DNA of 64,000 nucleotides. Origin: Arabidopsis thaliana. Lineage: Eukaryota > Streptophyta > Magnoliopsida > Brassicales > Brassicaceae. Position 1 is the first letter of the stretch. Every line of letters starts with the position of its first letter. Location of the stretch: positions 14,074,101 to 14,138,100 of the forward strand of contig NC_003074.8 of assembly GCF_000001735.4 (NCBI RefSeq), in the 5' to 3' direction. Shown here piece by piece: positions 57,942 through 64,000 of the stretch. Both the position numbers and the translations under genes were made by a program. The notes under the pieces are model-generated. The model made no database searches. It saw nothing but the letters and a program-made list of their open reading frames with translations, and had not been told where the DNA came from.

Positions 57942-58886
57942 TTTGGGCAATGACCAAGCATCCAGTTATGGTGAGTGAGCTCAAACCCCAAAATATTTAC
58001 TTTTTCTACTTAAGTTAGTCTCAGTGAGTGGATGACAATAACTTTTTCTCTCTTATGTTTGCAAGCTTAGAATTTGCAATTTTACATTCTGACTTTTTTC
58101 TTTAGATGTCCCATTCTATATATCTTACTCTCTCATTCCTGTAATACTTTCTTCGTATGGCCATTTACTTTCACGTAATAATGCCTTGCCCACCTTACAC
58201 TTTTTGCATGTGAAATTGAGTAATTGGCACCAAATAATCACTGGCTCATGTTAGGTCTTGAACATCATAATGCCTAATAAGAACGATTATGCATAAAATT
58301 GATAAAGCTTGTCCCTTTAAATTTTTTGAGGAGATTTACTTATAACAACATTCTCTATGTGGCTTCTTTTCTTGGCTCCCCCCTTTTGCAAGTGCTAACA
58401 AGCCTTTCTTGCCATGCCAATATCTATTCTTGTGAACTTTTAAGAAGAAAGTAATGATGGTATGGAGAATGGGTCAAATGAGAACTAAAAGCGTTCTTTA
58501 TATAAATATACTCTTGCATCTTGTTTAAATATGTCGTATCTAACTTGTGGAGTGTTTAGTATCTTTTTGAGGTTATGTATTCTAATCAATTATATTATGT
58601 TTCTTATTTCTCTTAATCGTGTAGCTTAGATCATTAGCTCTTCCTTTCACGGTAGTGGAATGGACGCTTCCAGCTGTTCCGCGCCCAGGTCAAGGCGGTC
58701 CGTCCAAACAATCGCTCTCAGCATCCGAAGGAGTAACTGCTTCAGGAGACTCTTGTGAGATGTTTATGACAATTCAAACTGTGTTATCCTGAATATACCC
58801 AAGTCTTTGATTCATTTTTTTCTAAAGGGCGGTAATTGACATATTTTCAGCATCAGTGGGCTTAGATGGATCGCAAGAAGAAACTG
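57942..58886 (+). pseudogene. Partial duplicate of the WDR11-like gene (exon 6 end to exon 8 start)
   Basis: This aligns base for base to 14306-15250 with only a few differences seen. It covers the end of exon 6, intron 6, exon 7, intron 7 and part of exon 8. A G-to-A change at 58826 turns the exon 8 acceptor AG into AA, and C-to-T at 58863 changes a codon. It joins gag text directly on the left (only TTTGGG shared at the join) and an N gap on the right. Confidence 0.95.
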
Positions 58887-58946
58887 NNNNNNNNNNNNNN
58901 NNNNNNNNNNNNNNNNNNNNNNNNNNNNNNNNNNNNNNNNNNNNNN
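58887..58946. other. Assembly gap, 60 N
   Basis: The run is exactly 60 N, the same length as the other two gaps, so the size is a placeholder. The first-copy equivalent omits 15251-26356. Confidence 0.99.
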
Positions 58947-60580
58947 AGAATGGGAAGATGGTATTGGTGATTTAGTAGGTCAAGAATTTCGTGCTAAAGA
59001 GGCAGTATGGGATTTGATTAATAGAGCTTCGAAAGAGGAAGTGTTTGGTGTGAAAACTATTAAATCTGACCCGGGCCGTCTTATGTTAGAATGCAGTCAA
59101 ACATCATTGGGTTGTGATTGGTATTTAAGAGTTACCAAAACTTCGAGCACGGATTTTTGGTTTGTGAAGAAACACACACAAATACATAAATGCTCTTGAT
59201 GTCCGGAAGCAACTAGATATGAAAAACAAAAAGCCACACCGCGATTAGTAGCAGATGTGTTGCATGAGGACTATCCGGGTCCTCTTAATACTCTGAAACC
59301 TTAACAAAAAATGAGTATTGTTAAAGGAAGACATGGTTTGGATTGTTCATACTCCACAGCTNTAAGAGGAAAAAAAAAACATGTTAGTGATGTGCGTGGG
59401 AGCCCTGAAACTAGCTACAAGTTATTGTTTGCTTATCTGCACATTTTAAGGTCTGTGAATCATGGGACAATAACGGAAGTGGAATTGGATGCAGATGACA
59501 GGTTTAAGTTCCTATTCATCGTTTTGGGAGCAAGCATTGAAGGGTTTAAGGCAATGAGGAAAGTTATAGTGATCGATGCAACTTTTCTGAAAACCATATA
59601 TGGAGGGATGTTAGTTATTGCAACATCTCAGGATCCTAATCATCTTCATTACCCCATTGCGTTTGGTGTAATTGATAGCGAGAATCATGCTAGTTGGAAC
59701 TGGTTTTTCAGAAAATTGATTTCCATTATACCGGATGACCCGAAATTGGTTTTCATAAGCGACAGACATGGAAGCATCATCAAGGGAGTCGCGGATGTGT
59801 TCCCGAAGGCATCACATGGACATTGTGTATGGCATTTGTCTCAAAACATTAAGAAAATGCTGGCAGGTGACAAAGAAGCAGGTATGGCCAAATTTAGGGA
59901 ATTAGCTCATATTTATACTGCGACTAAGTTCAACACTAGGTATGCAGAATTTAGGAGAAAGCATCCTAATGTAACCACCTATCTGGATCGGGCAATTGGG
60001 ATTGAGAAATGGGCTAGGTGCTATTTTTAGGGAGACAAGTACAACATAGATACTAGCAACTCCGCAGAGTCAATGAACGTTGTGTTTTCAGAAGTAAGGA
60101 AGTACCATCTGTTACCGATGATCGATGCGATTTTGAAGAAGTTTTCTGAGTGGTTCAACACACATCGCAAAGATTCCGCGTCTACATCGAACACAAGGCA
60201 AGTGGTGCATGTTGTGGAGAATATATTACATACGCGCTGTCCAATTGGTGCAAAGCTAAATGCAACTGAACTAAACAGTTTCCGACAAGAATACAACGTA
60301 ATTGGAATTGATGTTGTTCTTATTTGGTGGACTTGGAAAGGAATACTTGTTCTTGCAGAGAATTTGATATAGACAAGTACCCGTGCGTCCATGCTATAGC
60401 TGCAACCATAAAGCGATCTAGATGGATTAGAATAGCCGTTCAATCTTGAATGTAAGTATCTATGGTCTTTGCTCGAAGTATTACTTGATCGAGACGTGGG
60501 CATTGGCATATTACAGAACAATTTATGTGGTGCCGCATCAGGCTCACTGGTTCTTTCCTCCTGATTATGTGGAGAAGGTC
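58947..60580 (+). pseudogene. Second copy of the MULE transposase, partial
   Basis: This aligns to 26357-27990 with very few differences (for example T to G at 58992 and A to G at 59152) and one ambiguous base at 59362. It repeats the same in-frame stops (59197, 59302, 60028) and the same SWIM frameshift, so it was copied after inactivation. The DDE and HCVWHL motifs are present. The N-terminal part, including the place of the solo LTR, falls in the gap. Confidence 0.95.
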
Positions 60581-60640
60581 NNNNNNNNNNNNNNNNNNNN
60601 NNNNNNNNNNNNNNNNNNNNNNNNNNNNNNNNNNNNNNNN
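60581..60640. other. Assembly gap, 60 N
   Basis: Exactly 60 N. The first copy has 27991-30449 here, including the OB-fold gene. Confidence 0.99.
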
Positions 60641-61031
60641 AGGAATAAATGTTTGGATTTATCAACTCAAGTTAGATTTTGGTGGGTCCCTATGTTTAAA
60701 ATATTTTTTTGTAATGGTAGGGTTTTGAGGATTTTCATCTATATTTAATCATTTACTTGTGTGAAAAATCGAAAATTCGAGAAAACCCTCTGCTGAAGAA
60801 GACGGCGGCGATTCTTTAGCGGCGTCAAGTATTTTCGGGCGACGAGATTTTTCCGGCAAACGACGTCATTTCTTCACAAGGTTAGATCTTTTCTATTAAA
60901 GATATAGGGTTTATGTGGTTTATTTTAGTCAAGATCTAGGGTTTATAATAGTCAAGATCTAGGGTTTATTTTAGTCAAGATCTAGGGTTTAGTCAAGTAT
61001 TAGATAGTTTTATATTTTGTATTTGACAGAC

Positions 61032-61486
61032 ATGCCTATCTCTTTTAACGGAAGCTCCGACTCCTCTCCTAGTGAGAAATCTGACGGTTTCGACTACTAC
61101 AATGCAATACGGGACAGGAATTGGGGCATTCTGACTAAGTGCTACTGTGGAAAAGACGTTGAAAAGGGTAATGTGGTTGGTGGCAATCTCCACGGGAAAA
61201 CAAGATTCCGAAGTCCACTAAATCTGACCGAGGTGGATGGAGAACACTTGCATAAGTGGTGGGAGGAAGCCATTGAAGAGGAGTTTTCGAAGTACTGTAG
61301 CCGGAAGGACAAGCGAGAAGAAGGACCTCCTGCTTGGCAAGTTCCGATGTTCGAGCCATCCACGAGAAGATACGCATTATGATTGACCGGATCACTGAGC
61401 TTGAGACCCAATTATTCAAGGAACTACGATCAATGAGGAGTGCTATTAGTATCCTCCGAGCTAGAGGAGGGCGTGGTTCTCGTTGA
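61032..61486 (+). pseudogene. Second copy of the GRF-type zinc-finger-like gene
   Basis: Identical reading pattern to 30840-31294, including CYCGKDVEKGN, HLHKWWEEAIEEEF and the same loss of frame before the C-terminal helix. Confidence 0.85.
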
Positions 61487-61807
61487 ACCATGTATGAACC
61501 ATGTGAACCACGTTGTTTTCATTATGCAAGTATTTACTTTTGAACCATGTGAACCACTTTGTTTTAATTATGCAAGTGTATTTATGTATGAACCTTGTGA
61601 ACCACTTTGTTTTAAATATGCAAGTATTTATGATTTATTACGATGTGCAACCAAAATATACAGTTGAACAGGGTAATGTGACGAAAGATGAACCATTTGA
61701 ACTAAACTGTTTCGAACCAGATGAACTATCTCTAGTTCAGTCGAACCAATGAAATAACATTACAAAGTCACAAATCAAAAGTATTATAAAATCAGGGAAT
61801 AATAAGG

Positions 61808-62356
61808 TCACAAATCCGACATTACAAAGTCCTGTTTCTTTTTATTACCAAACATTACGTAAACAATGGCAATGGTGATCAAGCAAAGCCACACAAAACA
61901 CATTGTTAAGCAAACTTTCCACTTGCGGAATTCTTTTTTGCCCAATTCTGCTTCTTCTTTCAGTTCTTGTAACATCACATGTAGCTCTTTCGCCTCAGAT
62001 TTGATTTTGTTAAGCTCATTTGCAATGACTCCAAATTTTTCTAAAGCATCTTCGACCTCTTCTTGCACAGCATCCTCAACCCACTTAAACAAATGACCCT
62101 ATTGCACAACCCACGAACCAAATCCGACAAGTTTAGCAACTACATAAATACACATTATAACCACCAACTCTACTTACATCTCTTTTGTTTGTCCACATTT
62201 TCGGATCTCTTTTGGTTTTACACCGGAAAAAGGTCTTCCGGGATTGTCTTGACTCTTGGATGTGAAGATCGTCACATCTGCTCCACACGCACAATTCACC
62301 GGAAAACCACGGGCTCCATCAACACCAGATGACACTGACACTGAACTTGAACTCAT
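61808..62356 (-). pseudogene. Second copy of the GRF plus membrane-segment gene
   Basis: Matches 31616-32164, with the same two exons and the same one-base deletion at NPGRPF. Confidence 0.88.
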
Positions 62357-62523
62357 CGGAGTAGTTAGAGAAGGCACTCACAAAACCCTAAATCAATTTT
62401 GCAATTCGGAATTGGAATTCGAATTTTTCGATTTAGGGATTGAAATCGTTTTTGCCTTTTCGAATTTTGAATTATGAATNTTGCATAAAGCAGACTCTAT
62501 ATTTTGAAATTTATTGGATTTTG

Positions 62524-62583
62524 NNNNNNNNNNNNNNNNNNNNNNNNNNNNNNNNNNNNNNNNNNNNNNNNNNNNNNNNNNNN
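62524..62583. other. Assembly gap, 60 N
   Basis: Exactly 60 N. The first copy has 32332-34356 here, including the unknown two-exon gene and the GTCGAACC array. Confidence 0.99.
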
Positions 62584-64000
62584 TGTCTCTTTATTACCTG
62601 CACACATTTTAAACANAACTTAAGTCATATATTCACATTTTTATACCCAATTGACATTAATTATTATACTTACTATTTTCTGCAACCTCTGGAGAATGTT
62701 CTCTGTAGATCACTACATCCCGTTGTTGCATCCTGCCGGTGGTCACAAAACCATCGGGCGAAGCAAATAACACGTCATCGTCTGTTGAATGCCCATGTTG
62801 ACTTGCCTCCTCTGTTTGCTTCCCATGTTCCCTTTCCTTCAGATCTGCCACAAATAACTCAATAGACTGCACTCTCACATCAATGACATCAATCTTATCT
62901 TTTGTTTCATAAAAGCCTTTGGTCATCATCTGCGTCAGTGAGGTTATAGATGCCACAACTGTATCTAAATCAGGGAATCAAGGAGGGACAGCAGTCAGGG
63001 GGACATCTTTCTCGGGGACCTCATTCTCAATCTCATGGACTTCCTCATCCGAAATATCATTTACAATACATCTAGAAGAAATGTCCATCTCACACATTCC
63101 TTTCCACCATATCCTCTTCTTCTCTACTAATACTCGCTCTCTCCAACTGTCAATAACAATATCTATTGGACCGCAGTCATCATCAACATCATTGTTTAAG
63201 AGATTTTTCAACAAATATTTCTCATGATAGGCAGGTACCAAAATGCGTGGAAAATCCTGTTAAAAGAAATTCATTTAGCAATCAATCAATCTCATGAGAG
63301 ACTAGACACACAATGAAGTAAATACAGAAACTCTAACCTTACTATTCCCAAGCTCTTTATATATAACTTCCAACGGGACACCTTTCGTGCTACATTCTTT
63401 AAACTTATGCTTGCACATCCTTGGACAGTCATTCAAAGCGGAGCGCAAGGGACTCTTAAATTTCAGTCCAAGCTGTGGAATAGCCTCATAAGCCAGAATC
63501 TACAAATAACAAAACAATGTTAATATCATAAAACATGTACATTACACCTTATTCTCATATAATGATCATAAATTACTTATCTCAAGAGGCACAATGAATC
63601 CACTAAAGCAAGGTTGAGCTTTTGGTTTCACGAAACCATTCATGTTCTTCATCATTTTCCTTATTCCTGCCATACATTCCAAAAAGGTGTAACGGCCCCA
63701 CGGAAACGTCTCGCACGCATTCAAATTGCCAATAATCCTTAACAGAAACTCTTCAATGTTTCCATCATTCTTTGCACCAGCTTTTACTACCTTGCCCAAG
63801 AATTACAACAGCACTAACTTCAACCTATCTGAACCATGCTTCATCTTCGAGCACTTAGCAAGAACATCTACAACCTTTATCCCAGATTCTTTTTTAAATA
63901 TCCTCTTCACAAAGTTAATATTCCCCATTGGATTTAGTTCTTTTGGGTAATTGTGGCAATCAAACCCACTTAACAACGCATGCTCTTTAATGGAATACCT
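62584..64000 (-). pseudogene. Second copy of the DUF1985 gene, 3' part, cut by window end
   Basis: This aligns to 34357-35774 with one 1-base deletion near 62612. It shares the nonsense codons (63802-63800 and 62980-62978) and the altered exon 2 donor. Only the C-terminal half of exon 2 and exons 3, 4 and the first bases of 5 are present. Confidence 0.93.

Larger units (their letters stand above)
60641..62523. mobile_element. Second copy of the MULE middle region
   Basis: This aligns to 30450-32331 with one 1-base insertion near 60712 and few substitutions. It contains the telo-box intron, both GRF genes and the GAACCA repeat. Confidence 0.95.

Overview
This window is plant nuclear DNA from Arabidopsis or a very close Brassicaceae relative, and it looks pericentromeric. 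Two intact single-copy genes sit side by side: a 20-exon WD40 protein related to WDR11 (11254-19349, +) and ARP6, the actin-related SWR1-complex subunit (21376-19691, -). Their order and tail-to-tail arrangement match my memory of the A. thaliana chromosome 3 pair AT3G33530/AT3G33520. Nearly everything else is nested transposable elements. The protein names come from recalled family sequences, not from a database search.

Layout. (1) 1-7863: an Athila-like LTR element on the minus strand with LTRs, PBS, PPT and a decayed gag-protease but no reverse transcriptase or integrase. It has inserted into a plant RNase H-domain gene fragment (7864-10512), which is also split by a 2.3 kb CACTA element (8196-10461, perfect TIRs, ATA target duplication). 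(2) 11254-21376: the two host genes. (3) 23190-37267: a ~14 kb Mutator-like element with a broken mudrA transposase, a solo LTR lodged inside mudrA (perfect AATAT duplication), and cargo: an RPA/DUF223-like OB-fold gene, two GRF-type zinc-finger genes, an unknown two-exon gene and a DUF1985 gene. Its non-coding parts carry repeated GAACC/GGTTC-rich arrays. (4) 38.8-53.3 kb: a graveyard of Ty3/Tat and Athila pieces, including two more solo LTRs and a minus-strand Tat pol with an antisense Transposase_28-type ORF. (5) 54719-57941: the 5' LTR, PBS and gag of another Athila-like element. (6) 57942-64000: near-identical partial copies of 14306-15250, 26357-27990, 30450-32331 and 34357-35774, in the same order and strand, separated by three runs of exactly 60 Ns. 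This is either a recent segmental duplication with gaps or redundant contigs placed in one scaffold.

How it works together. Only the WDR11-like gene and ARP6 look functional as host genes. The transposase, cargo and retroelement ORFs carry stops, frameshifts or active-site changes and probably depend on factors supplied elsewhere. The most unusual signals are regulatory-looking repeats. The U3 regions of four Athila-like LTRs, upstream of their TATA boxes, carry arrays of ACTCGA(C/T)C, in two of them as 20-bp palindromes. The GAACC arrays recur in non-coding stretches of the MULE. No tRNA, rRNA or CRISPR features were seen.
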